DNA of 64,000 nucleotides from Pseudomonadota bacterium (GTDB taxonomy: Bacteria; Pseudomonadota; Gammaproteobacteria; Steroidobacterales; Steroidobacteraceae), in the NCBI GenBank assembly GCA_023391815.1, contig JAEWAF010000025.1, forward strand, positions 62,001-126,000. The letters are read 5' to 3'. This document shows, piece by piece, positions 24,739 through 33,828 of the stretch. Made by a program: the position numbers and the translations under genes. Each line of letters begins with the position of its first letter. Within the stretch, counting starts at the first letter, position 1. Below the pieces are notes generated by a model that made no database searches, was not told the origin of the DNA, and saw nothing but the letters and a program-made list of their open reading frames with translations.

Positions 24739-25761
24739 TCAGATCATTGCACCCGACATGGAGCGCTCGAAGTGCGCGTGCCGGGCGGCCAGATTGATAT
24801 AACCGGCCATATCCTGCGCGTGCTCGGCGACGCGTCCGCCCGTCAGCCTGCGCACCGTCTCGCCGACTCGATGCGGCGTTCCCAGATCGCTCCAGCCGCA
24901 CGGCGGCACCGACATCACGCTCAGCGAAGACTCGCGGCCTTCGAGCAGATCGCGTGAGAAATCCAGGTCGGGCAGGCGCGTATACATGTCGACGATGGCC
25001 GGCCAGCCGCCCGCCGAGCGGTGCTGAAGCGCGCTGCCGACGATGACCTGCATCTCCATGACGATCGGCGCGAAGCGCGGCAGGAACAGGTTCAACAGCG
25101 CGCGGGCCGAGGCCGCAATAATAAAGGTGTTCCACAAGCCGCCGGCGCGCACGATCTGGGCTGCCATAGTCAGCTCGGGTTTTTCCGCGAACCGCGCCAC
25201 AGTCCGGCCACCGAATTCATCGCGCTCGCCGGGAACGATGTAGCCCAGCTCGCTATCCGGCTCCTCCGGCTGCAACCCGAGCAGCACCGGACGATCAGGA
25301 CAGCGCGAGACATGTTCCATGGCGGCCGCGAGCGAGCGTTGCAGGACCCCTTCCTGGGCCACGTAGTGATCCGAAGGTAACAACAGCACCTGCGCTTCCT
25401 CGTCCTGGCTTAAAATATGCACCAGCGAGTAGAGGATGCCGATGGCCGTGCCGCGATTGCTCGGCTGAACGATCAGATTCGGTTGCGGAAGCGCGCTCAG
25501 CGTCGGAATGTTCGACCACCAGCGATGGTGCTGTTGAGCGACGATGGCGCAGATCCGCTCCGGATCGACCAGCGATCGGGCGCGTGCCACGGCGTCTTCC
25601 ACGAGCGATTGGCCACCGCTCAGGGAGCAATACTGCTTGGGCACCGGCGTGCCGCAGGGCTGGGTCGTCAATGCGCGTAACCGGCTTCCGTCGCCCGCCG
25701 CCAGAACTAATGCCCAATGGTTGGGGTGGCCACGATCCGGGGCTCGCGACGCGTCGGTCAT
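24739..25761 (-). CDS. Sugar-1-phosphate nucleotidyltransferase, mannose-1-phosphate guanylyltransferase-like
   Basis: 340 residues from ATG 25761, with GGAG 7 bases upstream. The N-terminal nucleotide-binding motif LAAGDGSRLRALT followed by TPVPKQYC (about 20-45) is the NTP-transferase signature; LLLPSDHYV (about 125-133) is the metal/nucleotide loop, and GYIVPG and FAEKPE (near 175-195) are substrate-site segments seen in mannose-1-phosphate guanylyltransferases. The C-terminal isomerase/cupin domain of ManC-type enzymes is absent. It is first in a minus-strand operon with treZ and treY, so it may supply nucleotide sugar for a linked polymer; that is inference. Confidence 0.8.
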   Translation of the reverse strand: MTDASRAPDRGHPNHWALVLAAGDGSRLRALTTQPCGTPVPKQYCSLSGGQSLVEDAVARARSLVDPERICAIVAQQHHRWWSNIPTLSALPQPNLIVQPSNRGTAIGILYSLVHILSQDEEAQVLLLPSDHYVAQEGVLQRSLAAAMEHVSRCPDRPVLLGLQPEEPDSELGYIVPGERDEFGGRTVARFAEKPELTMAAQIVRAGGLWNTFIIAASARALLNLFLPRFAPIVMEMQVIVGSALQHRSAGGWPAIVDMYTRLPDLDFSRDLLEGRESSLSVMSVPPCGWSDLGTPHRVGETVRRLTGGRVAEHAQDMAGYINLAARHAHFERSMSGAMI

Positions 25762-26065
25762 GCTGGTCTCCGATAAGAATGCGGTACGAACGGTGTAGGC
25801 TGATAAAGTGGCGATGTTGTGGTAAAGCCACGATCGAACATCGCCGCGAGTAACCCGCGGCGAAGCGACGCAGTTCCGCGACAGTGATGAAATCTGGAAC
25901 CGTGGTATCGAGACATGCGTAGTCCTGTGACACACGCTGCTCGCGCCGCGGCCTTTGAACCAGGAACGATCGAGTCGGATGAATTCAGGCGAGTCAGCAA
26001 ATTCTCGGGGCCCGGGTGCCCCGCTCACCCCGCGCACCTCTGCTCTGCTGCCGTCGCAGAAAGTC
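25762..26065. other. 304-bp divergent intergenic region with a nested stem-loop
   Basis: This region separates the trehalose operon (minus) from opgGH (plus), so it should hold both promoters; I cannot identify convincing -35/-10 pairs. The clearest structure is 25811-25844: outer arms GCGATGTT (25811-25818) and AACATCGC (25837-25844), inner arms GTGG and CCAC around TAAAG. It lies 50-83 bases upstream of the nucleotidyltransferase start. Confidence 0.5.
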
Positions 26066-27586
26066 ATGCGCCGCTATTGGCTGTTGATGCTGGCCATCAC
26101 TTTCTCGTGCGTGGCCGGCGCCGCTTCGGTGAAGCCGGCGACCGATGCCACGCGCAACGCCAGCTATAAATTCACACCGACGACGGTCCTGGATCTCGCG
26201 AAACGAACCGCCGCGTCCGCGTACGTGCCGCGTCGTCTGGAAGGCAACCCGGCGCTCCAGCAGCTTTCTTACGATCAATATCGCGACATTCGCTTCCGGC
26301 CCGAAATGGCGCTGTGGCGTAACGAGCAGGTACCATTCCGGGTGGAGCTGCTGCCGGCCGGCTTTTTGTTTCAAATGCCGGTGAAGGTCTCGGCGGTCGA
26401 AAGCGGCATGGCGACCGATCTGGTCGGCACGCCGAACCTGTTCTCGCTCGGGCCGCACGTCGAGAAGCTGCTCGCGAATCAGACCTTGCCGCTGTCGGGC
26501 TTTCGCGTGCGCACGCTGCTCAATTCCCGCTCGGTGTGGGATGAATTCATGGTGTTCCAGGGCGCATCGTATTTTCGCGCCGTGCCTCGGGGCGGTCAGT
26601 ACGGTTTGTCGGCGCGCGGCCTCGCGATTCGTACGGCACATCCGGCGGGCGAGGAGTTCCCGGCCTTCACCCAGTTCTGGATCGAACGTCCCGGCGCGAA
26701 TTCCTCCGGCATCGTCGTGCATGCATTGCTCGACAGTCCGTCCACCACCGGCGCATATCGGTTCTCCGTGCAACCGGGGACCGAAACGGTCATGGACGTG
26801 GACGTGACGCTGATACCGCGCGTTGACCTGGACAACATCGGCTTGGCGCCGCTCACCTCGATGTTTCTGTTCGATGAGTCCGAGCGCACTCGCATCGACG
26901 ATTTCCGCGACGAAGTGCACGACTCGGACGGCTTGCAAGTAGTCACCGCTTCGGGCGAACGTCTGTGGCGGCCGTTGCGCAATCCCACTCAGTTGCAAGT
27001 ATCGGCGTTCACTGCTGAAGCGCCGCGCGCGTTCGGCCTCGTGCAACGGTCCCGCCGGGTCAGTGACTATCGCGATTTCGAAGCCAAGTACGAATTACGC
27101 CCGAGCGCCTGGATCGAACCTACTTCCGACTGGGGCAAGGGTTCGGTGGACCTGGTGGAGATCCCGACCGAGAACGAGAGCAACGACAACATCATCGCGT
27201 TCTTCCGTCCACACTACGCATTGCCGGCGGGCAAACCCTGGCACGCCTCTTATCGCATCCGTTGGAACGCCACGCCTCGTGTCACGCCCTCGCTCGGACG
27301 GGCCACTGCCACGCGCTCCGGTCCGACGATCGACGGCAAGCGCCGCATCTTCGTGATCGACTTCGCCGGCGCAGGGCGTAACATCGAGGACCTCAAGATC
27401 GACGTGGGCGCCTCGGCGGGCAAGCTGTCGCATCCGATGTTGCAACAGAATCCGTTGACCAAAGGCGTCCGCGCCAGCTTCGAGCTGGATCCGGCGGGCA
27501 GCAATCTGGTCGAGCTGCGCTTGCGACTGCTCCGCGCCAATCGTCCCATTACCGAAACCTGGCTTTATCGATGGACGGCCAGCTGA
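26066..27586 (+). CDS. opgG: Periplasmic glucan biosynthesis protein OpgG/OpgD family
   Basis: 506 residues from ATG 26066, chosen because a Sec-type signal peptide (MRRYWLLMLAITFSCVAGAA) follows immediately; the frame is open back to 25955 but without signal character. The MdoG family pattern is clear: YDQYRDIRFRPEMALWRNE (about 70-90), FQMPVKV, FQGASYFRAVPRGGQYGLSARGLAI (quoted by ends, Phe-Gln-Gly to Ala-Ile), and the C-terminal Ig-like domain (about 385-505). OpgG shapes branched beta-glucans in the periplasm during osmoregulated periplasmic glucan synthesis. It overlaps opgH by 16 bp. OpgD, which usually carries a Tat signal, is the alternative paralogue name. Confidence 0.92.
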   Translation: MRRYWLLMLAITFSCVAGAASVKPATDATRNASYKFTPTTVLDLAKRTAASAYVPRRLEGNPALQQLSYDQYRDIRFRPEMALWRNEQVPFRVELLPAGFLFQMPVKVSAVESGMATDLVGTPNLFSLGPHVEKLLANQTLPLSGFRVRTLLNSRSVWDEFMVFQGASYFRAVPRGGQYGLSARGLAIRTAHPAGEEFPAFTQFWIERPGANSSGIVVHALLDSPSTTGAYRFSVQPGTETVMDVDVTLIPRVDLDNIGLAPLTSMFLFDESERTRIDDFRDEVHDSDGLQVVTASGERLWRPLRNPTQLQVSAFTAEAPRAFGLVQRSRRVSDYRDFEAKYELRPSAWIEPTSDWGKGSVDLVEIPTENESNDNIIAFFRPHYALPAGKPWHASYRIRWNATPRVTPSLGRATATRSGPTIDGKRRIFVIDFAGAGRNIEDLKIDVGASAGKLSHPMLQQNPLTKGVRASFELDPAGSNLVELRLRLLRANRPITETWLYRWTAS

Positions 27587-29703
27587 AATCTCCGACGACT
27601 CCCACCGAAGGCCGCGACGTAGTTCGCGGCGGTATGCCTTTCGAGCGCCCGATCGAAATGCCCGTGCAGGATCTACGCCGCTCGCCGCAGGTCGTGCGTG
27701 CGCTGGGGCCGGCGCCGATCCGGGCAATAATTGCACGCGCCATCGTGATTCTCGGCACGCTCGGTCTCACCGGCTATGCGGTGTTCGAAATGCTCAGCAT
27801 CGTCGAATTCTCGAAGATGACGGTGTTGCAGGGCGTGATGATTTTCTTCTTCACCGTCACGTTCGCCTGGATCGCATTCTCCGCAGCCTCCGCAGTCGCC
27901 GGCCTGGTCGTGCCGATCCACATCCCCAAGACGCAAGCAACATTGGCCGGCTCACGAACCGCGCTGCTGATGCCTATATATAACGAGGATCCGACGCACA
28001 CGACCTCGGCGCTGCAGGCCATGGCCGAAGCACTGGCGCAGGCGGGGGCCGCGCAACATTTCGAGATCGTCATCATCTCGGACTCGACGCAGGTCGACCC
28101 GTGGATCAACGAATCGATCGCCGTCGACCGGCTGCGACGCGAGCTGCGCAACGTGATGCCGGTCTGGTATCGACGTCGCTGGCACAACACCGGTCGCAAG
28201 GCCGGCAACGTGGAAGAGTTCGTCAAGCGCTGGGGCGGGCGTTACGACTATATGATCGTGCTCGACGCCGACAGCCTGATGTCGGCGGAAACGCTGGTCG
28301 AGCTGGTTCGTCGCATGCAGGGCGACGCGCACCTGGGCATTCTGCAAACCGTGCCGATGTTGCACGGTCATTACAGTTTGTTTTCTCGCATCCAGCAGTT
28401 CGCCGGGCGGGTGTACGGCGGCATCATCGCGCGCGGTGTCGCGACCTGGTCGGGCAACGAAGGCAACTACTGGGGCCACAACGCGATCATTCGCGTCGCC
28501 GCCTTCGCCGAAGCCTGCGGCATGCCGCAGCTGCCGGGCCGCAAACCTTTCGGCGGGCACGTCATGTCGCACGACTTCGTCGAGGCGGCGTTGATGCGCC
28601 GGGCCGGCTGGAAAGTGCGCATGGCGCCGGATCTCGACGGCTCGTGGGAAGAGAGTCCGCCGTCGCTGATCGACGTGGCGGTGCGCGACCGCCGCTGGGC
28701 GCAGGGCAATCTGCAACACACCAAGATCATCGGCTCCGACGGCCTGTCGACCGTCAGCCGCGGTCATTTCTTCATCGGCATCATGAGCTATCTGTCCTCG
28801 CCGCTGTGGCTGCTGCTGCTGGTGGTGGGCTTCGCGCTGACCTTGCAGGCGACGTTGATCCGTCCGGAATATTTCAGCCGCAGCTTCCAGCTGTTCCCGG
28901 ACTGGCCGAAGTTCGATGCGCCCCGCATGATGCAGCTGTTCGTGTTCACCATGGCGGTGCTGTTCGTGCCCAAGGTGCTGGGCATGTTGCGATCGTTGTT
29001 CAACAGCAAGATCCGCAAGGGCTGCGGCGGCTTGCTCGGCGTGATCGTGAGCACCTTGTTCGAGACGCTGCTGTCCGCGCTGTACGCACCGATCATGATG
29101 CTGGTGCAGACCCAGCACGTGATTGAAATCTTCACCGGGCGCGACTCGGGCTGGAATGCACAGCGTCGACGCAGCGATGCGACCGCGTGGAGCGAAGCTG
29201 CGCGCATTCATTGGGTCCACGTCGTCATCGGCGTCATCACCGGCATCATCGCTTATCTGATATCCCCTACACTGCTGGCCTGGCTGACGCCCACCCTCGC
29301 CGGTCTGCTGCTGGCCATTCCTTTGTCCAAGATGAGCGGCAGCGTGCTCGCCGGACGCGTGATGCATTCGTTGGGTCTGCTACGCACGCCGGAAGAGAAA
29401 CACGCGCCGCCGGTCATCAAACGTCGCGATGAGTTGCTCGCGCAAGCAAAGGAGCCGGCGCGAGACGGTTTGCGCTTGCTGGCTACCGACCGCCAGGCGC
29501 GTTACGCGCATATCACCGGCAACCTGCCGCGCCCCGCGGAATCGCGCGGTCATCCCGACCCGCATCGGCTCACCGCCGAACAAAAAGTGCACGACGCGAG
29601 CACGCTGAGCGAAGCGCTGGCGTGGCTCGGCCCCGCCGAGAAAGTGCACGTGGCCGGCGACCCTCGCTTGCTCGAACGGCTCGCCGAGCTGCCCGCGAAC
29701 TGA
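27571..29703 (+). CDS. opgH: Periplasmic glucan glucosyltransferase
   Basis: 710 residues, shorter than the E. coli protein (about 850) mainly at the N-terminus. A GT2 glycosyltransferase domain is visible: LMPIYNEDPTHT (about 130-141), VLDADSLMS with the DxD (about 228-236), GHVMSHDFVEAALMRRAGW (about 330) and the RRWAQGNLQH motif (about 372), flanked by several membrane helices (about 50-110 and 400-600). It makes the beta-1,2 glucan backbone from UDP-glucose and exports it. Its start lies inside the opgG end in another frame (16-bp overlap), so the two are coupled. No terminator was clear after the stop. Confidence 0.95.
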   Translation: MDGQLKSPTTPTEGRDVVRGGMPFERPIEMPVQDLRRSPQVVRALGPAPIRAIIARAIVILGTLGLTGYAVFEMLSIVEFSKMTVLQGVMIFFFTVTFAWIAFSAASAVAGLVVPIHIPKTQATLAGSRTALLMPIYNEDPTHTTSALQAMAEALAQAGAAQHFEIVIISDSTQVDPWINESIAVDRLRRELRNVMPVWYRRRWHNTGRKAGNVEEFVKRWGGRYDYMIVLDADSLMSAETLVELVRRMQGDAHLGILQTVPMLHGHYSLFSRIQQFAGRVYGGIIARGVATWSGNEGNYWGHNAIIRVAAFAEACGMPQLPGRKPFGGHVMSHDFVEAALMRRAGWKVRMAPDLDGSWEESPPSLIDVAVRDRRWAQGNLQHTKIIGSDGLSTVSRGHFFIGIMSYLSSPLWLLLLVVGFALTLQATLIRPEYFSRSFQLFPDWPKFDAPRMMQLFVFTMAVLFVPKVLGMLRSLFNSKIRKGCGGLLGVIVSTLFETLLSALYAPIMMLVQTQHVIEIFTGRDSGWNAQRRRSDATAWSEAARIHWVHVVIGVITGIIAYLISPTLLAWLTPTLAGLLLAIPLSKMSGSVLAGRVMHSLGLLRTPEEKHAPPVIKRRDELLAQAKEPARDGLRLLATDRQARYAHITGNLPRPAESRGHPDPHRLTAEQKVHDASTLSEALAWLGPAEKVHVAGDPRLLERLAELPAN

Positions 29704-29783
29704 GATCCGTCTAACATTTGATACATCGCTCGTCCCGTGGCGAGCGATGTTTGTCATCGCTCTGCCTTAAGGGTTCCTGCTCA

Positions 29784-29810
29784 GGAACTTCACCGATTGC
29801 CAGCTCATTG
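29784..29810 (+). promoter_or_regulatory. GGAAC-type alternative-sigma promoter candidate
   Basis: GGAAC (29784-29788), 17-base spacer, CATTG (29806-29810), ending 33 bases before the hemerythrin ATG. The same arrangement precedes the DUF2934, bphP and basic-protein genes. Confidence 0.5.
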
Positions 29811-29843
29811 CTCCTCCACGAGCCAGCCCACAGGAGCAAGCAC

Positions 29844-30467
29844 ATGGCACGAGCAAATCATCAAACACGTTCGACAGACGCGCCGCAGGATGCCATCGCG
29901 TTACTAAAACAGGATCATCGCGCGGTGGAAGCGCTGTTCGATGAGTTCGAGGAAGCCGACGAAAGCGAGCAGTCCGAGCTCGCCACCCGCATCTGCCAGA
30001 TGCTCACGGTGCACACCCAGATCGAGGAAGAGCTGCTGTATCCGCAGGCCAAGGAGGCATTCGACGAGGAAGACGACGAGATGGTGTACGAGGCCGAGAT
30101 CGAGCACGGCTCCGCCAAGGAGCTGATCGCCAAAATCGAGGCCGGCAATCCGGAGGATCCGGAGTTCAAGCCGCTGGTGACAGTCCTCGGCGAATACGTG
30201 AAGCATCACGTGAAGGAAGAAGAGAAGGAGCTGTTCCCGGCGCTCAAGGACACCGATGTCGATCTGAAGGAGCTCGGCAGCCAGCTGGCGCATCGGAAGA
30301 TGGAGCTGATGGAACAGATGGGCATCGAAGCCGAAGAACCACCGACGCAACGCAAGCGCTCGGGCGGATCGCGCTCGACTCGCACGTCGGCGGCGAAGGG
30401 CCGTCAGGCGCGCGCGGGCAGCCGAAGCAAATCAGCGCGCAGCTCATCCAGTCGCGCTCGTCATTGA
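29844..30467 (+). CDS. Hemerythrin HHE-domain protein with basic C-terminal tail
   Basis: 207 residues from ATG 29844, with CAGGAG 7 bases upstream. The HHE domain (about 15-150) supplies iron ligands: His in LKQDHRAVE (about 25), HTQIEEELLYP (His and Glu, about 58-64), EIEHGSAKELI (about 91) and YVKHHVKEEEKELFP (about 121-127). Such domains bind a di-iron centre and react with oxygen or nitric oxide. Residues 165-207 are an extended Ser/Arg/Lys/Gly tail (QRKRSGGSRSTRTSAAKGRQ and beyond), unusual for hemerythrins and suggestive of nucleic-acid or polyanion binding. It has its own terminator and a GGAAC-type promoter, consistent with general stress control. Confidence 0.88.
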   Translation: MARANHQTRSTDAPQDAIALLKQDHRAVEALFDEFEEADESEQSELATRICQMLTVHTQIEEELLYPQAKEAFDEEDDEMVYEAEIEHGSAKELIAKIEAGNPEDPEFKPLVTVLGEYVKHHVKEEEKELFPALKDTDVDLKELGSQLAHRKMELMEQMGIEAEEPPTQRKRSGGSRSTRTSAAKGRQARAGSRSKSARSSSSRARH

Positions 30468-30497
30468 TATGTGACCGATGTGTGATCGCGCCGAACG

Positions 30498-30533
30498 CGG
30501 CGGTGACTCTCACGAGTCGCCGCCGTTTTCTTT
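30498..30533 (+). terminator. Intrinsic terminator after the hemerythrin gene
   Basis: 12-bp stem CGGCGGTGACTC (30498-30509) and GAGTCGCCGCCG (30514-30525) with one G-U pair, TCAC loop, then TTTTCTTT. Confidence 0.9.
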
Positions 30534-30581
30534 GGCGCGTCGGAAGAATCAGCGCAACGACCCTCCGGCCATGTAGTTCCT

Positions 30582-30610
30582 GGAACCTTTGGCGGCCGAT
30601 GACGATTTGG
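30582..30610 (+). promoter_or_regulatory. GGAAC-type alternative-sigma promoter candidate
   Basis: GGAAC (30582-30586), 18-base spacer, ATTTGG (30605-30610), 37 bases before the DUF2934 gene ATG. The following ATCG extends an 8-base identity (TTGGATCG) with the bphP site. Confidence 0.5.
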
Positions 30611-30647
30611 ATCGAGCACTGAACATAACCGCCGATCGGAGATCAAT

Positions 30648-30995
30648 ATGGCGAGCCGCTCCTCAGGTACGACCCCCCGTTCCAAAAAAGCATCGACGCG
30701 CACCCTGCCGCCGGTGACGACCGTGACCAATGAGGAGCAGGCGCTGGCCGACGCCGACGCTGTCGACAATCGCGCAGCCGACGGCGTGGTCGGCGAAGTA
30801 CCGCCCCAGGACGTGCAGATCACTTCGAGCAAATTGCATCAGCGCGATATTCCTTCGTTCTCGGAAAGTCGCGAGGCGAGGATTGCCGAAGCCGCTTACT
30901 GGCGTGCCGAACGTCGAGGCTTCGCGCCGGGCAATGAGCTCGATGACTGGTTGAGCGCGGAAAAAGAGATCGACGAACAGCATCGCCAGAAGTAA
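30648..30995 (+). CDS. DUF2934 domain protein
   Basis: 115 residues; GGAG sits 7 bases before ATG 30648. The N-terminal half is a low-complexity polar stretch rich in Ser/Thr/Lys/Arg then Asp/Ala (about 1-55). The C-terminal DUF2934 motif REARIAEAAYWRAERRGFAP followed by ELDDWLSAEKEID (about 76-110) is clear; in this short domain the aromatic and acidic residues form a small helical unit of unknown function. DUF2934 proteins commonly sit with stress genes, as here between hemerythrin and GNAT genes. It has its own GGAAC-type promoter candidate. Confidence 0.85.
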   Translation: MASRSSGTTPRSKKASTRTLPPVTTVTNEEQALADADAVDNRAADGVVGEVPPQDVQITSSKLHQRDIPSFSESREARIAEAAYWRAERRGFAPGNELDDWLSAEKEIDEQHRQK

Positions 30996-31059
30996 TCGCG
31001 TCGGACCCGAACGCGCCGGTCCCTTATACTTCCTGCCAAGGGAGTCTCTGGGGACCGGT

Positions 31060-31509
31060 ATGACGTCAGCTGCACGTGTGCGCCCTCTGCAATCCGAAGA
31101 TCGCGCTCGCTGGGACGAGCTTTGGGCTGGCTACCTGCGGTTCTATCAACAGACGCTGCCGCAGTCGACCACCGACTTCACCTGGCGCCGGCTGATGGAA
31201 GGCCGCGAGCTGTGGGGCTTCGCCGGATTGGATGACGATGGACGCATGGCCGGCTTCGTTCATTACCACTTCCATCTCTCCACCTGGTCGACGGTCGGCT
31301 ACTGCTATCTCGAAGATTTGTTCGTCGATCCGACGAGTCGCGGCCGGCACGTCGGCCGCTCGCTGATCGAAGCGGTCTACAAAGCGGCCGACGAACGCGG
31401 CAGCACACGCGTGTACTGGCATACAGAAAACACCAATGCTCGTGCACAGATTCTGTACAACCAGGTCGGTCAGCTCACACCATTCCTGCAATTCCGGCGC
31501 CGGAGCTGA
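31060..31509 (+). CDS. GNAT-family N-acetyltransferase
   Basis: 149 residues. GNAT motif A is seen in YCYLEDLFVDPTSRGRHVGRSLIEAV (quoted by ends; acetyl-CoA loop Arg-Gly-Arg-His-Val-Gly-Arg, about 100-107), preceded by the beta-strand GFVHYHFHLSTWS and followed by RVYWHTENTNARAQILYNQV (motif B, Tyr near 139). The compact sequence resembles small-molecule or polyamine/amino-acid acetyltransferases such as the diamine-type group; the substrate cannot be named. ATG 31060 follows a GGGGACCGGT region with only a weak ribosome site. It lies upstream of the bphP operon with 90 bp between. Confidence 0.88.
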   Translation: MTSAARVRPLQSEDRARWDELWAGYLRFYQQTLPQSTTDFTWRRLMEGRELWGFAGLDDDGRMAGFVHYHFHLSTWSTVGYCYLEDLFVDPTSRGRHVGRSLIEAVYKAADERGSTRVYWHTENTNARAQILYNQVGQLTPFLQFRRRS

Positions 31510-31536
31510 ACGGAAAATCCGCTATAGCAGATGATC

Positions 31537-31564
31537 GGAACTTTCTGCCCGTTCCACGCATTGG
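31537..31564 (+). promoter_or_regulatory. GGAAC-type alternative-sigma promoter candidate for the bphP operon
   Basis: GGAAC (31537-31541), 17-base spacer, CATTGG (31559-31564), 35 bases before ATG 31600. Confidence 0.5.
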
Positions 31565-31599
31565 ATCGCGCAGAAAATCAAGCTCGATGAGCGAAACGG

Positions 31600-33828
31600 A
31601 TGGCGTCAGCGGTTTCAACATCCGATCTCAACCTCGATCTATGCGCGCAAGAACCTATCCGGATTCCGGGCAGCATTCAGCCGCACGGGACGCTTGTGGT
31701 TGTGGATCCCACCAGTCGACGGATCGTGCAAGCCAGCGCCAATGCCCCGGCGTTGCTTGGCGCGGGCCGCGGCTCGACCGTGCTCGGCTTATCGCTGACC
31801 GAACTGGTCGGTAAGTCCGCCGAGCGCCAGATCGATGGCTGGCTCGCCAATCCGGACAGCAGCTATCTCAGAACGCTGGATATCAATGGTCAGCGCCTGC
31901 AGGTGCTCGGGCATCAGACCGCTCAGGGCATCATTCTGGAATTCGAGCAGCCGCCGGCCAGCGAAGGCGAGACGCTCGAAGCTTATTACCCGCGGGTCGG
32001 CCGCTTCATGGAAGACCTGCCGGCGTATGAGAATCTCGCCGAGTTATGCGCCGCCGCCGCGCGTGAGTTCCGTCAGATCAGCGGCTTCAACCGTATTCTG
32101 ATCTATCGCTTCGACGAGCATTGGAACGGCGAAGTGCTGGCCGAGGACGGCGACGGCGTGCTGCCCTCTTACGCGGGCCTGCGCTTTCCGGCGAGCGACA
32201 TTCCACCTCAAGCGCGCGAGCTGTATCGACTGAATCGGCTGCGCGTGATTCCGGATGCGAACTACACGCCGGTGCCCATCGAGCCGCCGCTCGACCCGGG
32301 TGGCTCGCCACTGGATTTGAGTTTCGCCGCCCTTCGTAGCGTTTCTCCGGTCCATCTTCAATACATGCGGAACATGGGCACGCTCGCGTCGATGTCCATT
32401 TCCGTGCTGGTGGACGGGCGACTGTGGGGCCTCGTTTCCTGTCACAACGCCACGCCTCGGCGCGTCAACGCTCAGGCTCGAACCGCGTGCGATCTGTTGG
32501 GCAAAGTGCTCTCTCAGCATATCGGCGCGCGTGAACGAGGCGCGTACGCCGCCAAGCGTATCGATCTGAAGCGCGTGGAAAGCGAGTTGCTGACCAACAT
32601 CGCTGGGAGCGAGTCTTTCCAGAGCGGACTCGCGAGCCACGCCGCGACATGGTTGAAAATCGTCAACGCCACCGGCGCGGCAGTTCTGCACGACGAGGTG
32701 CAGTTCACCGCCGGCGTGACACCACCTCCGGACCGGTTGCGCGCGCTGGCTGAGAAACTCGAGCAGCAAGGCACCGACTCATTCGTGACCGACAGCCTGG
32801 CGCAGCAGTGGCCGGAGTTCGCCGACATCGCCGACGTGGCGAGCGGCGTGCTCGCCATTTCAATCTCACAACTGCATCCCAGTTACATCATCTGGTTCCG
32901 CGCGGAAGTGGAGCGAACCGTGCTGTGGGCCGGCGATCCGCGCGAAGCGAAGCAGATCGAGAATGAACGACTCACGCCGCGTCACTCGTTCGCCAGCTGG
33001 AAAGAGCTGGTCAAAGGCCGCGCCTTGCCCTGGTCGGCCGCCGAAGTCGACGGCGCGGTGGACTTCCGGACCGCCATCATCAATTTCGTGCTTCGTCGCG
33101 CCGAGGAGCGCGCCGAGCTCACCAGCCAATTGCAGCGCTCGAACCGGGAGCTGGAGTCGTTCTCCTATTCCGTGAGCCACGATTTGCGCGCGCCGTTCCG
33201 GCACATCGTCGGCTACACGCAGCTGTTGCGGGATCGTGAGCGATCGCTGAGCGAACAGTCGCTGCATTACCTCGATAGCATCAATGAAGCAGCGGCCTCG
33301 GCCGGCCAACTGGTCGACGACCTGCTGAGCTTCTCCCAGCTCGGCCGGACCGCGCTCTCGATGTCGCCGGTCGACATGCAGAAGGTGGTGCGGGAAATCG
33401 TCCGCTCGGTGGAACCCGACGTGCGCGGCCGACAAATCGAATGGCGCATTCAACCGCTGCCGCCGACCAACGGCGATGCCGCCCTGTTGCGCCAGGCGCT
33501 ATATAACCTGGTGGACAACGCCCTCAAGTACAGCCGTGACCGCTCACCCGCGATCATCGAGATCAGCGGTGAACAACTTCCGTCGGAATGCGTTTACACA
33601 GTGCGCGACAACGGAGTCGGCTTCGACATGGCGTACGCGCACAAGCTTTTCGGCGTGTTCCAACGGCTGCATCGCATGGAGGATTTTGCCGGTACCGGCA
33701 TCGGCCTGGCGCTGACCCACCGGATCATCGAGCGGCACGGCGGCTGGATCAAAGCGTCCGCCGTGGTCGATGAAGGCGCGGAATTCCGTTTTGGCATCCC
33801 CCGTAAAGGAGCTGGCGTCGATGGCTGA
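31600..33828 (+). CDS. bphP: Bacteriophytochrome sensor histidine kinase
   Basis: 742 residues. The photosensory core is PAS (about 10-120), GAF (about 145-310) and PHY (about 325-505). The biliverdin-attachment Cys is Cys15 in LDLCAQEPIRIPG, the bacterial position; the GAF loop PASDIP (197-202) and His252 in SPVHLQYMRNMG are the chromophore-contact residues. The kinase part has a HisKA His in SVSHDLRAPFRH (about 525) and HATPase motifs NLVDNALKYS, DNGVGFD and GTGIGLALTH. It should sense red/far-red light in the cytoplasm. The stop overlaps the next receiver gene by 8 bp. The whole operon includes a heme oxygenase supplying biliverdin. Confidence 0.95.
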   Translation: MASAVSTSDLNLDLCAQEPIRIPGSIQPHGTLVVVDPTSRRIVQASANAPALLGAGRGSTVLGLSLTELVGKSAERQIDGWLANPDSSYLRTLDINGQRLQVLGHQTAQGIILEFEQPPASEGETLEAYYPRVGRFMEDLPAYENLAELCAAAAREFRQISGFNRILIYRFDEHWNGEVLAEDGDGVLPSYAGLRFPASDIPPQARELYRLNRLRVIPDANYTPVPIEPPLDPGGSPLDLSFAALRSVSPVHLQYMRNMGTLASMSISVLVDGRLWGLVSCHNATPRRVNAQARTACDLLGKVLSQHIGARERGAYAAKRIDLKRVESELLTNIAGSESFQSGLASHAATWLKIVNATGAAVLHDEVQFTAGVTPPPDRLRALAEKLEQQGTDSFVTDSLAQQWPEFADIADVASGVLAISISQLHPSYIIWFRAEVERTVLWAGDPREAKQIENERLTPRHSFASWKELVKGRALPWSAAEVDGAVDFRTAIINFVLRRAEERAELTSQLQRSNRELESFSYSVSHDLRAPFRHIVGYTQLLRDRERSLSEQSLHYLDSINEAAASAGQLVDDLLSFSQLGRTALSMSPVDMQKVVREIVRSVEPDVRGRQIEWRIQPLPPTNGDAALLRQALYNLVDNALKYSRDRSPAIIEISGEQLPSECVYTVRDNGVGFDMAYAHKLFGVFQRLHRMEDFAGTGIGLALTHRIIERHGGWIKASAVVDEGAEFRFGIPRKGAGVDG

